From NCBI GenBank assembly GCA_030522415.1, contig CM060104.1:9497501-9561500 (forward strand): DNA of 64,000 nt. The letters are read 5' to 3'. The translations under genes were made by a program, and so were the position numbers. Positions 46,561-58,799 of this stretch are shown here, in pieces. Below the pieces are notes generated by a model. That model saw only the letters and a program-made list of their open reading frames with translations, made no database searches and was not told where the DNA came from. Numbering within the stretch: the first letter of the stretch is position 1; each line of letters starts with the position of its first letter. The stretch comes from Channallabes apus. Lineage: Eukaryota > Chordata > Actinopteri > Siluriformes > Clariidae.

Positions 46561-46922
46561 CAAAGAGTCCCTGACTTAGTGTTGAGACAAAATGGCATCC
46601 ATTCAAGCGCACACTAATCATCTTGTAGCGTTGGACTCATCACCCCCGCCCCCAGGTGTCTTCCCGAGTTGCCTTTAAAAAAGGTCAGCTGACACGCTGC
46701 ATCACCGGGATTCCCCTCACGATTTAAAACCTCCGTCTCTCAAGAGGATAATGCGGAAACAAAACACCAAACCTGTGTGTGGGTTTTTTTTTTTTTTAAT
46801 GCTTAACATTGTATATTTTTGTCAAAGGTGTATAAGACTCACTCTGTTGGACTTACGAACAAATCAGACTTACGAACATGTTCCCAGAACAGAACTCGTT
46901 TGTAAGTCGAGGACTCACTGTA
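46561..46922. mobile_element. possible MITE with imperfect inverted ends
   Basis: Left AGTCCCTGACTTAGTG and, read inward from the right, AGTCCTCGACTTACAAACGA. The right part repeats TTACGAAC motifs seen in fish MITE relics. No target duplication established. Confidence 0.45.
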
Positions 46923-47369
46923 TTAGATATCTAAGACAGTGTTATGGCAGAAATCTTACCAGTTGCAATGATAAAAAGTGACTAGCAGTAAATACGCTTG
47001 TCATAACTTAATGCCAAAGTTTATGGCATTTGTTGTCATATACTGTAGATACCAAAACAGATATCTGATTATGAATGGTTGCAAAGCCCTTCGAAAAAAC
47101 TCTCCCTTACATGTCATCATAAATATTTAAATTTCTTCAAATATGTTGCAATATTATGTAAATGAAGTATGACGGCACTAGTCAATACTAGTTGCCAATA
47201 TAATAAGGCAATCAAATAAAGGGAAATAAAATATAATGGATTAAATAAAAAAAAGAAAGCTTAAAAATTAGGAGTGTTATCAGTTCTTCTCGAACGACAC
47301 AGTCACCTTATTGAGGTATACCTTATACCTCAACCATGTACCCCCCCATAGCCTGAGATGTCTTCTTAC

Positions 47370-47641
47370 CTGATACTCATTGGGCCAAAACGTGCTGACT
47401 GCCAGCTCCACCTGGTACCACTGGCGCCCCTGAGAGCCTGAAACGTTCCACACAGCCATGCCCAGTGGCCCGCCGTTCACCCGGACGTATGCACGCAGAG
47501 CCCCGGGGCTGTGTCCATCCCGGCTATAGAGGAAGTAGCTGAACTGGACGCAGTGCGTGTCATTCTCGCTGAGCGTCTGAAGCAGTAGCTGCGCTCTCTG
47601 GCCCGCGGCATGCTGGGATGAGTTTACTATCATGTAGGAGC
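47370..47641 (-). CDS. ptpru: ptpru exon 3 equivalent: main part of MAM domain
   Basis: Internal exon of 272 nt, the length I recall for the MAM exon in R2B genes. The acceptor is CTTTCTCCAG followed by GCTCCTAC and the donor is GAGTATCAG followed by GTAAGA. Two leading bases complete a codon from exon 2, which is not in the window. The translation contains [20 protein letters not shown], then [40 protein letters not shown] and [15 protein letters not shown]. This is the most decisive match to PTPRU: the [18 protein letters not shown] and VRVNGGPLG runs are paralogue-typical. Potential N-glycosylation sites are NSS, NDT and NVS. MAM domains of this family mediate ectodomain dimerisation. In-frame reading past the donor into the intron is chance. 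Confidence 0.96.
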
Positions 47642-48361
47642 CTGGAGAAAGAAGAACATGACATGGTGAGAGTCAATTACAGAAAACTGCTATTAGTGTC
47701 AACGCACACTGTGAAAAAGTCAGGCAAATGTGCATTCTAATTTAAGAAGCTTATAATGAATTTAGATCATTTAAGGACAGGCAGAATTATGACTCAAGGT
47801 GAACATGGTGAACCTCCCCAATAAATCAGAAGCTAGAAGCCTTGCAAGTCAAGTGAAGTGAATATGCATATCTTCTGAAAAAATCTCTTTGTATATTTCA
47901 AATGAATTGCACTTCAAACAAAAATAATAATTAAAGCGTGTGCAGGAAAGAGAAGCACAAAGACGGGGACATGTTTGTATTTTTGTTTATTTCCCAGGGA
48001 ACAAAGGGACAAGGAAAGAATGATTTCACATTTACTGTGATGCATGCTTGTGTAGTTTTCACTGATACAACCAACTGTCATTTCTCCCAATCACACATTT
48101 CAAAGCACATGTTTATCTATTTGTATATCTGTTTGCATTTTTTTTTACGTAGACAAGGGATTTGGGGTTCTCTTTTCATACTTCTCAAAAAAACAGATAT
48201 TCCTCTAATAATCAAAACAGTAGTCCAACTGGAATAAAAATGCATGCACGTAAACACGTCAATCAGAAAACAGACTGAATGCATCCTGATTAGAATGAAT
48301 TTTTCACTGGAATGAGAGGGGTGGGCTACACCTTTGATAATCAGTGCAATAAGTAAACATT

Positions 48362-48700
48362 CATTCATTGTCTATACCGTTTAATCCTGTGTTCAGGGTC
48401 GCGGGGGACCTGGAGCCTATCCCAGGAGACTTCGGGCACTAGGCGGGGTACACCCTGGACAGGGTGCCAATCCATCGCAGGGCACACACACATACACACA
48501 CTCACACACTACGGGCAATTTAGGAACACCAATTAGCCTAACCTGCATATCTTTGGACTGTGGGAGGAAACCGGAGTACCCGGAGGAAACCCACCAAGCA
48601 CGGGGAGAACATGCAAACTCCATGCACACAGAGACGGGAATCGAACCCAGACCCTGGAGGTGCAAGGCGACAGTGCTAACCACTACACCACCGCGCCGCC
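48362..48700 (-). mobile_element. tRNA-derived SINE (copy 12)
   Basis: 16-bp duplication with one mismatch (GCAATAAGTAAACATT at 48346-48361, GCAATACGTAAACATT at 48701-48716). It lacks 18 bp between two AATCGA repeats near the head, a microhomology-type deletion. Confidence 0.94.
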
Positions 48701-49069
48701 GCAATACGTAAACATTTAATCTGAAAATACTTGATCAGAGTCTTTCTCTCTCTTGAAGAATGAATACATTCTTTCTGCATGTTTGCTCCACATGGGGGTA
48801 ACACGGGGGAAGGAACAGATCTTTCTTCTCAATGAGAACAATTCACTCCCACAAGTCTTCGGACTTTCATCCAGCGTGTTTCTGGCTGGGGGAGGGGCAC
48901 CGATGGCTCGCCATTACACATGTAGTAAAGTATCTAACCAATCATACACGAGACTGAATTTTGGTAACCAATTATAACGCACGAGGCAGGATTTGCTCGA
49001 AACCTAATCTCAACACTAGAGAAAAATACCTCTTCCACTGCTGCTGCTGCTGATGATGATGAGGATGAT

Positions 49070-49235
49070 GTTACAGAACTGTGCAAAATTCCTGAGTCCC
49101 AGTTCTTCATATTTTGCTTCCAAGAGACACTTTCTTGCATTTTTAATGTAGTCTTGAGGAATAGTTCTCTAGGCTTCCTCAAGGTCTTTTAAGCTCTTAT
49201 TTTTGATACGTTTTTAACTCTCATTTTCACTCCAG
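49070..49235 (-). repeat. possible Tc1-like terminal relic
   Basis: GAACTGTGCAAAATTCCTGAG followed by about 150 bp reminiscent of Tc1-type terminal sequence in fish. A related GTGCAAAAGTCTTAGGCAC occurs at 30902. No opposite end was found. Confidence 0.3.
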
Positions 49236-49766
49236 TCGCTGCACCTGATCAGTTTCACATGAATATTTTTATTTTTTGTTTGTTTAAGCCTAAATTTAGT
49301 TTTTTTTATTCTAAATGAATGCATAAATCAGTGAGAAACCGGTACAGATGATGACACATTAATCAGGCCAGTGATTAGTATACTTGAATGCTGAGTGGTT
49401 GGAACAGATGAGAGGGGAAATGAGGTTGCTGCTCTTGCAGCAAATTGTATCTTCAGGCTCTTTGCAGACTGTCACAGCAAAAACATATTCTTCATTTATT
49501 TATTTTACTCTACATCATTTCATTTTATTTACTGGGCTGGCTGAAGACCATTTTGTTGCTGTTTTTTGTCATAGGGCGGAACCACAAGTTAGAGTCTGAT
49601 TAAATGTTTTGAGTGTGTAAACACACATCTTATCTTATTGTCACTATGTGACAGTCAAGTTGGAATCTTTGATCGCAATTATTTCTATTAGACTGAAGAA
49701 GTATTGTCTATGAAAACAAAGCTACTGTTAGACAAACAGAGAAATGATATGAAATAAAATGCTACA

Positions 49767-49768
<2 letters not shown>

Positions 49769-49808
<40 letters not shown>
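49769..49808. repeat. (CA)n microsatellite
   Basis: About 18 CA units. Confidence 0.9.
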
Positions 49809-49811
<3 letters not shown>

Positions 49812-49930
49812 TGCTCCAGTACTTTCCTCACTGTTAATTAGAGTGACATGCTGATTACACACAGGGGACAGTGGGGCATTGAGGATAGCAGTCCATCTGC
49901 AGGAAGTGATGTGTGAGTAATACCAGTGAA

Positions 49931-49931
<1 letters not shown>

Positions 49932-49961
<30 letters not shown>
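49932..49961. repeat. (CA)n microsatellite
   Basis: About 14 CA units. Confidence 0.9.
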
Positions 49962-49968
<7 letters not shown>

Positions 49969-50046
49969 CAGTAAAAACTGGCATTACTGCCTTTCTACAA
50001 AGCACTTTAAGATCTGTTTAGAAATAAAAAGCACTATTTCCCTAAA

Positions 50047-50059
50047 TAATAATAATAAT

Positions 50060-50112
<53 letters not shown>

Positions 50113-50147
50113 AATTATTATTATGTTTGATTATATAACTGAGGGAA

Positions 50148-50213
<66 letters not shown>
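50047..50213. repeat. compound AAT/ATT then CT/CA microsatellite
   Basis: An AAT run turns into an ATT run near 50095, making a self-complementary block, and is followed at 50152-50213 by CT then CA tracts. Confidence 0.9.
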
Positions 50214-50214
<1 letters not shown>

Positions 50215-51539
50215 GGCAGTGCATTGCAGTTCTCCATCCTCTAATCAGGACACACTGACCCAAACACCCTTCAAATGCACACAGACTAACAAGATTAACT
50301 GACTCAAGCTTGCTAGGAAACTGCTTGTGTGGAGGAGTGCAGTGCTGAAGACTGTTATCCCTTCACTCCAAGGACTTCAGGGTGATTTATGAAAGAATTG
50401 ATGATAGAAAAACTCAGCAAGACCTTATTATAAGGCCAAATCCAAAGTTTGTCAAATGTAATATTACAGCATTCTATAGATCGTTTGCTTCATAAATAAC
50501 ATGTAGCTGAGTCCTATCTGTTTCCTAGGTATTTGAGTTAACTCACCACCACCCAATATAATCTTATACGCTTCCATATAAGCACATGTAGTTTAGGGTC
50601 TTAAAGGAGTTCCTGGGAGGCCAGCATTTTAGTCTTGGAGCAATCAGTCTAATCATGAAGTACTGAGAAAACTTTCTACCTTGATGGTATTAAAGCACAA
50701 GTGAAACGCTGGTATAAGTGCATTAGTGTAGCAGGGAATTACTGTATATACAGTAGAGAAACATAAGCAGTTTTACTAAAAAAAAAAAAACAGATGTTAT
50801 AGTAGGAAATTTAAGATCATGTTACAAAATGTAAACATGATCCCTGTAAAATGTGAATTGGGCCTTATAAATGAAGCATGTATGTAATTAAACACAATTC
50901 GATGATACAAATGACATGTATTTATATATTTACTGTATATTCATATCTTATATTTATTGGCAGTCTATTTTCCTGTAATGATTTAGTTTGGTAAAGCCTG
51001 CTCAATTTAAGCCCTGATATCCCAGTCACCAAGTTATCCTGGTCCTCAGTGACTGCTCGCTGTGTGTTTCCGTGGTGACGGCTTGTGTGGCGTCGTTCGA
51101 ACAAAGACTCGGCAATGAGTCGTGTAGTCGTGTGAATCCCTTTACGATTAGTTGCAAGTGCAGCGATGAGAAAACAGCCAACAAAAGCCCTAAAGGAAAT
51201 CTGACTCTGTTGCTGTCATGGACAGCTGATCCATGAATCCAGTTTAATAACAGCTGAATCCATCATTTGCGCAGGACAGTAAGGGCAAAATATAAGCACA
51301 GTGAAATTGCTGCCCAAAGGGTTTGAGTGAAAAACAAAAATTGGAATCAGACATGACATGATTCCTGCACAACTGCAGTGGTAGGAATAGGACATAGGAA
51401 TTTAATCCGTTACACAGGCAAGTTCTTAAGAATAAATTTCATCTTTTAAAATTTCATATAAAATTGTTAATCTTTTAAAATTTTAATTTTAATTTTAAAT
51501 ATGAAATTTCATATTTACATATGTATTGTAAAACACATT

Positions 51540-51985
51540 TCCTATAGGAAATAAGGTAAATGCAGATAATCCATTCCAGACACCCAAAAAATATTATCAA
51601 TATTAACAATTTCCAAAACTATAACTATACTTTTTGCATAGATCAACAATGAAAACCTTTTGAAAAGATGTGGAAATGAAGTCGAATATGAAATAAATAG
51701 ACATTAAACCTCACTTAATCTTAAGTTAGGTTTCCTCTCGGCACCGGCTGCTTTAAAACAAAACTGCTCCCTTTTCCCCTTGCACAAAGAGTTTGGCTTT
51801 CAGTTCAATCCAGATGTGCGCGTAAACAACTTATGCGCACGAGCAACATAGAAGCAAGCCGGCATTCGGTTCAGCTCGGTTCAGTCACTTGTATGCCAAG
51901 ATGCTTCGCATGCTGAGGCAATTTGCTTACAAAATTCTTAAGGCGGGACGTTCGTATATAAAAATACTGAGGTAGCACTGTATTT
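51540..51985. mobile_element. decayed MITE-like repeat
   Basis: AATCCATTCCAGACACCCAAA near 51570 and ACGTTCGTATATAAAAATAC with GTAGCACTGTAT near 51950-51981 resemble the two ends of a common fish MITE. Highly diverged; ends not matched base by base. Confidence 0.4.
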
Positions 51986-52615
51986 TTAAAAAAGTTTCCT
52001 TTTACGATACACTACTCGGGTCTCCTCAAGCAATATTTCTTATACATTTTGCTTCAAAGTCACAAGATAGAGAGTGAAATTAAAGTACTTGAGTATAACA
52101 TGCACACTGGCAAGAAACTGTCTCAGTCAAAGATCTTGAAGATGTTGTACATCTCATCTGAGAAGGTGTAGTGTGCACATCACTACGCTATAAATCAATT
52201 GATCACAACAATTCAAGAAGTGCGGTGCAGAAATGTCAGCAAATCTTATATTTTTTTATCATCTTGAAGTGTGTACTTGGTCTAAGAAACCAGTTTAACA
52301 ACCCCTGTAATAAAAACTGCCTGTCAGTCTAAAGCTGTCGAACTTTCCTAGCTAAGAGTGTTTTCTCAAACGCCGATTTCCCTGCTTTGATCAAGCAGAC
52401 AATCAAGTTGGTATAATACAGTATGTGATCAGATACCAACTGTCGAAAACATCTGTAATGCTCCTGCACTCTTTCAGTTCAGTTAAACATGAAGCATGAA
52501 ATTATGAAGTACATACTACTTGTAGCACAAGTTAATTACCTGATGCTTTTACATACAGGACAGTAGATACTGCACACTCAAGACATACTGTATTGAACAG
52601 AAAAAAACATCATGT

Positions 52616-52616
<1 letters not shown>

Positions 52617-52650
<34 letters not shown>
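52617..52650. repeat. (GA)n microsatellite
   Basis: GA tract in intron 2. Confidence 0.9.
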
Positions 52651-52651
<1 letters not shown>

Positions 52652-53460
52652 GTTTGTCTAGCCTTGTTCTGTGCACCTCTTTTATATTCACAGCTTCCTC
52701 AGCATTTATTTTCAATAACACTTTGCTGAGTGCTTATTAGCCACATCCATTGCATATGCTCAAAAAGAAAAAGTTCAATAGTGCAGAGTAAACGAATGCA
52801 ATTGTTCATTCTCCTTCATTAAGGAGTTGTTTAGTTGTCAGTGTTGATATAAAGGAGGCACAAAAAAGTTTCTTAAAAAGAAATCTAGTCATACTGCAGT
52901 TCAGGCTATTCAGTAATCAGTGTGTCTTGGGCTGAAAGAGGAAATGAGTTTTAATCAATACCAAGATGTTTGCTTTATACTGCAAATAGTGTTAGAGAAG
53001 AAACAGATAGGAGGAATTCAAAACATCTCGGAAGTAAGGACAGTGAAGTGTGTGCACATGGATCTACTGTACTGAGTGTGAAGCAGTAATATGGTTTGAG
53101 GTAGGTTGGTGAAGCAGCAGGGCAAATCTTACTCTTGGCACCAAACCTACTGTATGTCCACCCACTTCAGCTGTATGCATTAGATAAGAGAACTGAAAAG
53201 GAAACTCAAACATTCCAACCCTATGGGTTGCTCTAAAAAGGCAGGAAATCTGCCTTTCCGAACAAACCCAGAGGCACACCTTTGGAGGAAGAGTGGTTCC
53301 AGGAAGTGAAAGTCATGTTCTTCAAAAGCAGGTTTTAGCCTGTAATAAGACTACTTGTCACACTGTACCGGATAATCATAATCAATGAAATACTCCCCGA
53401 TTTTGTCCAACAGATTGAGATGATGTGCTCTCTATGGCAGATTAAAGCTACAGTATATTA

Positions 53461-53740
53461 TTCTTACATGCTGCACATGGTGGTGGAGTGGTAGGCTTCA
53501 AGCCTGAAATGAAGAAGACCCAGGTTTGCCTTCCAGTGAATGCCCCAAACACCCAGTTACTGGGCTTGGAGGCTCCCCTAAGTGCTGGTTCCAAGCCCAG
53601 ATAAAAATGGCAGGATTGAATCAGGACGAGCATCTGGCATAAAACCTGTGCCAAAATCAAAACGTGCCGTTCAGATGATCCGCTGCAGCAGTTCCTAATG
53701 GGACAGGCGATAGACCAGCAACAGCAACAATCACATCATC
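53461..53740 (+). repeat. short retroelement, fourth family
   Basis: GGTGGTGGAGTGGTAGGCTT gives a tRNA-like head; AGATAAAAATGGCAGGATTG, GCATCTGGCATAAAACCTGT and GTGCCAAAATCAAAACGTGC form the body. A related tail lies at 62160-62325. No target duplication found. Confidence 0.65.
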
Positions 53741-53996
53741 AATCAGTGGGATTTCTTCTTGCGTAAAATGAATGTCACAAAATATGTTATAATATATATA
53801 TATACATATATGCAAATGAAGTGTGCGATCACCTCACTGCTGCTCCTCATGCTGCTTAAATGTGTCGTCAGCTCTTATTTCTGCCTGTCGTCAGCTCTGC
53901 CTCCTGTTAAATTCAGTGAGAACCTCCCGTGACACGGCTACATGTATGAGCCCCGCTGTTGATGGTTGCCATACCCCATGCTATTAAACCACTGCA

Positions 53997-54062
53997 TGCA
54001 GTGCTGCACACAAGCTCTGGTTAAAATGGGAGGGTTGCATCAGGAAGGGCATTTAGCGTAAA
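53997..54062 (+). repeat. fragment of the fourth short retroelement family
   Basis: TTAAAATGGGAGGGTTGCAT and AGGAAGGGCATTTAGCGTAA correspond to the middle of the 53461-53740 repeat. Confidence 0.6.
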
Positions 54063-54898
54063 AAAGAGATTTCTGCTCTCATATATAAAGATTTGTATTT
54101 TTTGGAAGCGCCTTCTTCCAACTATCAGTTGGCTATCAGACAATTCTAATATGATCTCAACACCATGTGGCCCAAACCAGAACTTTATCACAACCTTTAG
54201 TCACAATACCACTAAATCAGTCACATTACCTGTGTTCTAGGAATGTCAAACTAAAAAAAAAAAAAAAAGAGTTTTGCCTGAAATGGAAGAACTGTATTAT
54301 GAATTCTACAGTGTAAGCATGAGTGACTGAGATACAGCCCTCACAACTCACAACTGATGATGCTGTATACTGTATAGTTCCTCTTCAGCATGAACAGAAT
54401 GAGGCTAAAGTTCTGACAGTGATGGCGTATACAGTAGTTCTGCTCATGTTGTGAGTCCTTCAAAGCACCCCTGCATTTAACACTGTGAAAAAGGCGAATA
54501 TACACAGTTACCGCAAGCGCCGGTCCATCAGATACAGCTGAGTGTGCACTGCATTAAGACGTTGCTGTCTTCCCTTCAATAGAATACTTAGTGCATGTTG
54601 GGTATTTTTGTACTAACAGCCACACACTGTGTACAGAAAGGCATGAAAGGGAATTTTGCCACATTATTTTAAGTTTGTCGGCCTGTAAATTCAACGTACA
54701 CCCAAGAGGGGAAAAAATATCAAAATAGAATATGCTGTTGTATAAAGTGAAGCAGCCAGAATCAGAACTGACGCAGAAAATAAAACAAAGAAAACTTTGT
54801 AAAATAGTCCAAGTTATTCTAGTTTGCTATATTGTTGATGTTGGTATATTATTGTTTTTTTTAGCTTAAAACATGTCTATATTCTTTTCTAGCTTTTC

Positions 54899-54931
<33 letters not shown>

Positions 54932-55705
54932 GTGTGGTGTGTGCGGTGTGTGTGTGTGGTGTGTGTGTGTGTTGTGTGTGTTGTGTGTTGTGTGGTGTGT
55001 GCGGTGTGTGTGTGTGTGTGTTGTGTGGTGTGTGTTGTGTGGTGTGTGCGGTGTGTGTGTGTGTGTGTGGTGTGTGTGTGTGTTGTGTGTGTTGTGTGTT
55101 GTGTGGTGTGTGCGGTGTGTGTGTGTGTGTGTTGTGTGGTGTGTGTTGTGTGGTGTGTGCGGTGTGTGTGTGTGTTGTGTGGTGTGTGCGGTGTGTGTGT
55201 GTGGTGTGTGTGTGTGTTGTGTGTGTTGTGTGTTGTGTGGTGTGTGCGGTGTGTGTGTGTTGTGTGGTGTGTGCGGTGTGTGTGTGTGTGGTGTGTGTGT
55301 GTGTTGTGTGTGTTGTGTGTTGTGTGGTGTGTGCGGTGTGTGTGTGTGTGTGTTGTGTGGTGTGTGTTGTGTGCGGTGTGTGTGTGTGTGCGGTGTGTGT
55401 GTGTGTTGTGTGGTGTGTGCGGTGTGTGTGTGTGTGCGGTGTGTGTGTGTGTTGTGTGGTGTGTGCGGTGTGTGTGTGTGTTGTGTGGTGTGTGCGGTGT
55501 GTGTGTGTGGTGTGTGTGTGTGTTGTGTGTGTTGTGTGTTGTGTGGTGTGTGCGGTGTGTGTGTGTGGTGTGTGTGTGTGTTGTGTGTGTTGTGTGTTGT
55601 GTGGTGTGTGTGGTGTCTGTGGTGTGTGTGTGTGGTGTGTGGTGTGTGTGTGTGTGTGTGTGGTGTGTGGTGTGTGTGGTGTGTGTGTGTGCGTGTGTGT
55701 GTGCG
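54899..55705. repeat. GT-rich minisatellite, about 800 bp
   Basis: Built from GTGTGTGT blocks punctuated by TTGTG, TGGTG and GCGGTG. The punctuated string GTTGTGTGGTGTGTGCGGTG recurs many times at irregular spacing of roughly 28-65 bp, indicating a higher-order repeat with unit-length variation. The plus strand is nearly free of A and the minus strand nearly free of T, so no stop codon can form; the very long open frames in several frames are an artefact. Confidence 0.95.
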
Positions 55706-56595
55706 GATATGTGCAGCTCCAAATCGACCCCATCAGCACCCAGACAGATTCATTACGTACACATGCATGAAGTGCAAGAAATACATCTACAACACAGACA
55801 GTAAAACTCTGCTCCACATGTGTTCACTTGAACTGGTTCGTTGTGTAGACCGGTACTGATACTGTACTGTATATGTTCAGTGGAGTTCGTTTAGCTGAGA
55901 TGCTAGCATGATGTTAAATTTCAAATTAAGTTAAAATTAAGTTAAAAAAAAGTTAAAAAGCTTGATTTTTTTTTTAAACATGCTTTTTTTCCCAGCAAAA
56001 GCTTGATTATGATTGATTTTATTATTAATTCCTTTTATTACAAAAACTGTAAATAGTACTTTCTTATTTTTTTGATAAATGTGACCTACTGGAACAAAGG
56101 CAAATATCAAGATAAAGTACTGTGTAAAAGTCTTAAACAGGTTTATTTTATGACTTCATTATTAAATTAGGTTTTTAAAAAATCTGCTTTTCAAACATTA
56201 ATATTCTAGCAAACATTTTTTTTATCTTTATCTTAATATCTGTAGGCCAGAAAAGAAAGCATCATATATTATTATGTAGAAGACCACTTTTCAAATCACT
56301 GACCAATTCCTCAGAAGGTCTGTGACTGGTTCTGTAGATGTTCAGTAAAACTAAGCAGCTAATTTCGTTATAAAACTACCTGAGACTACATTTTTATAAG
56401 GGTCGTCACATCAGATATTGAGATGTTTCATTAAATACTGTTTTACTGCATGTTCTTAATGCAGAAACTTTTTAAAGACATTTTATAAATATTTTAAAAT
56501 TAATTGTTATGGCTGTATTGATTTGAAAAAACACTGTCTTGTGCTCAAGCCTGAGCTCCTATTCAAAATATGATCTATATACTGTACAGATTTAT

Positions 56596-57363
56596 TCTGA
56601 TCAGCCATAACATTATGACCTAATTTGGAGTAGGTCCCCCCTCTTGTAACATTGTGAGTGTTCTGACACATTTCTATCAAAACCAGCATTAAACTTTTTG
56701 GATTACTCATGCCAGCCTTTATTCCCCATGTGAATCAGTTAGCCTTGGCCGCCCATGACCGGTTCACCGCTTTTTCTTCCTTGGATCACTTTTAGTAGGT
56801 CCTGACTATATCACACAAGAGGTACAGTTAGAGTTGCTCTGACCCAGTCCTCTAGCCATCACAATCTGGCCCTTGTCAAAGAAACTCAAATCCTCTAGCT
56901 TGCCCATTGTTTCTGCTTCCAACACATTGAGGAAAAAAGGTTCACTTGCTGCAGCTACTGTAAAAAACAATAGCTACTGTGAAAAGGGCCAAATTGTAAT
57001 GGCTAGACAGCTGGGTCAGAGCAACTCCAAAGAGCAACTTTTGACCATTGAAGCCCACAAACATCCCACAACAGCTGCAGTGGTCAGGATCTACTAAAAG
57101 TGATGCAAGGAAAGAAAACTGGTGCACTGGCGAGAGGGTCATGGGTGGCCAAGGCTCACTGATGCACATGGGAAGTGAAGGCTGGCCTGTGTGTGTGAAG
57201 TCTGATCCAACAGAAGAGTTACTGTAGCTCAAATTGAGGAAAAGGTTAATGCTGGGTCCAGTAGAAAAGTGTCAGAACACACAGGTCATTACTGTTTTGG
57301 TGGCAAAAGGAGGGGGTCCTAATCAATAATAAACAGGTGGTCATAAAGTTATGGCTGATTGGT
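56596..57363. mobile_element. fold-back Tc1-like relic
   Basis: Left end TGATCAGCCATAACATTATG and right end TAAAGTTATGGCTGATTGG are inverted copies. The arms are inverted along most of their length: GAGTTGCTCTGACCCAGTCC (56832) faces GGGTCAGAGCAACTCC (57013), and GCCTTGGCCGCCCATGACCG (56743) faces GTCATGGGTGGCCAAGGCT (57138). The right arm continues into GTTACTGTAGCTCAAATTGA, which resembles the DNA-binding half of a Tc1 transposase gene. No catalytic region is present. Confidence 0.82.
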
Positions 57364-57692
57364 GTATAATTGCATCATCCGAGGTTACGCAGAAGACGAT
57401 TGGTACTGTACTCTTTTGAGTCTGGTTCATATCAAGACTTTTTTCCTTTATGTCAGGGAGTTTTTCTTACCACTGTTACCTCTTGATCCTTGGGAATGTA
57501 AATATATACGTAAATCTACATACAGATTGCTTTAAAGGTGCTTTGTGAAAATGCCTATTGGTAAAAGTGCAATGCATTTAATCTGAAGTGTTATATATTA
57601 AACTTGAGAGGTTGTCATCGGTCATATACCATAGTACAGCCGTAAGTCCCACAGTATGCATCTCCAGTGTACAATAGGACTATGCTATTTAT

Positions 57693-57848
57693 TAGGGCTG
57701 CACGATATATCGAAAAAATATAGTTATCGCGATAATGGAATGCGCGATAACCATATCGCAAAGAATTGCGATAAATACTTTATTTGCCAAGCATTTGTGC
57801 GTCCAAATTTGACCAATCAGATGGGCCCTTACTATGTTTATACCCGCT

Positions 57849-57898
<50 letters not shown>

Positions 57899-58799
57899 TA
57901 TATCTTTATAATTCATTCTGTCGCGAACTAAGCCCAGATGATCAAAAGACTTAGCGATTAGCCGTTAGCCTTTTGTAGCGTGGACGGTAAACCCAAATGC
58001 GGAAGCAAGCGAGTCGGCAGGATAACCACACGAATTAGTTTAAGGACTCTCACAGAAGGGGAGCAAGGGAAAAACACACATTTAACCCGCGTCCTATAAA
58101 CACACACTCGAATCAGAAAGTAAACAATCTGATCCGACATGCGTGAACTCAGTGACTAAGCTGTATGAGGTGGTTTGTTTACTCCTCTAATACTTCCGGG
58201 TTCGCGCCCGCATTACTTCCGGGTCCTAGTGCCGGTCGCGGAGTGAGTGTGTGTGTGCATACGTGTATGTGTGTGCGTGCGTGCGCGTGCGTGCGTGTGT
58301 GACAAATAGTATTTTTTTTATTTAATTTTTGTTTAATAATATTTATTTTTATTTAAAAAAAAACAGGTAAGCCAAAGAGAATATTTAGTTTAAAAGATGC
58401 TCTTGTTTTAAGACACTATTGATGAGTGTACGGTTACATGTAAATAAAAAGTAATGTTTGAAAGTAATTCATATTGTGTTGGCAGGTTTATAGTAACAGC
58501 AAACCAGAAGTCAGAATATCTGCTGAGGGGTTTAAGTCATTCATAGTGTTTTGAAGTCTAAATATTTTCAACTTCCTTGACATACAGTATAGTTTTTTTA
58601 GCCTGAATTAGATTTAATTACATCAGACGAATATCTATTACCTGTTTATTTTAGTATGATCATTTCATATAAATGATTAAAAAAAATAGGCAATTATAAT
58701 AATAAAATGCATTTCCCTAGGGAAATGTTATATCGCAAGAAATATCGTTATCGCAGTATTCAACAATATCGCATATTTTCCTAATATTGTGCAGCCCTA
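57693..58799. mobile_element. hAT-like non-autonomous transposon (1.1 kb)
   Basis: Left end TAGGGCTGCACGATATATCG; right end, read inward, TAGGGCTGCACAATATTAGG. Flanks CTATTTAT and GTATTTAT form an 8-bp duplication with one mismatch. Subterminal GCGATA/TATCGC motifs are repeated in both arms, as expected for transposase-binding sites. It contains a TA microsatellite (57858-57893), a GT/GC tract (58243-58302) and no transposase frame. Confidence 0.88.

Larger units (their letters stand above)
29627..47369 (-). other. ptpru: ptpru intron 3
   Basis: The longest complete intron here, about 17.7 kb. It contains Tc1 fossils with nested SINEs (33110-34870, 36421-37641), several young SINEs (38672-41829), a DNA element with ~45-bp inverted ends (43219-43823), a split SINE at 43887-44222, a tRNA-derived SINE at 45551-45735 and a possible MITE at 46561-46922. 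30790-32430 and 34870-36400 are AT-rich with no gene seen. 40620-40920 is non-repetitive and less AT-rich than its surroundings. Confidence 0.75.

Noticed and set aside
47280..47369. Open frame continuing past the exon 3 donor, suggesting a longer MAM exon
   Set aside because: GTAAGA at 47369 and the phase-0 join to exon 4 give the conserved MAM sequence; the extension is intronic.
54861..55859. Very long open frames (270-330 codons) on both strands
   Set aside because: They are translations of the GT/CA minisatellite. One strand nearly lacks A and the other nearly lacks T, so stops cannot occur. No coding signal.
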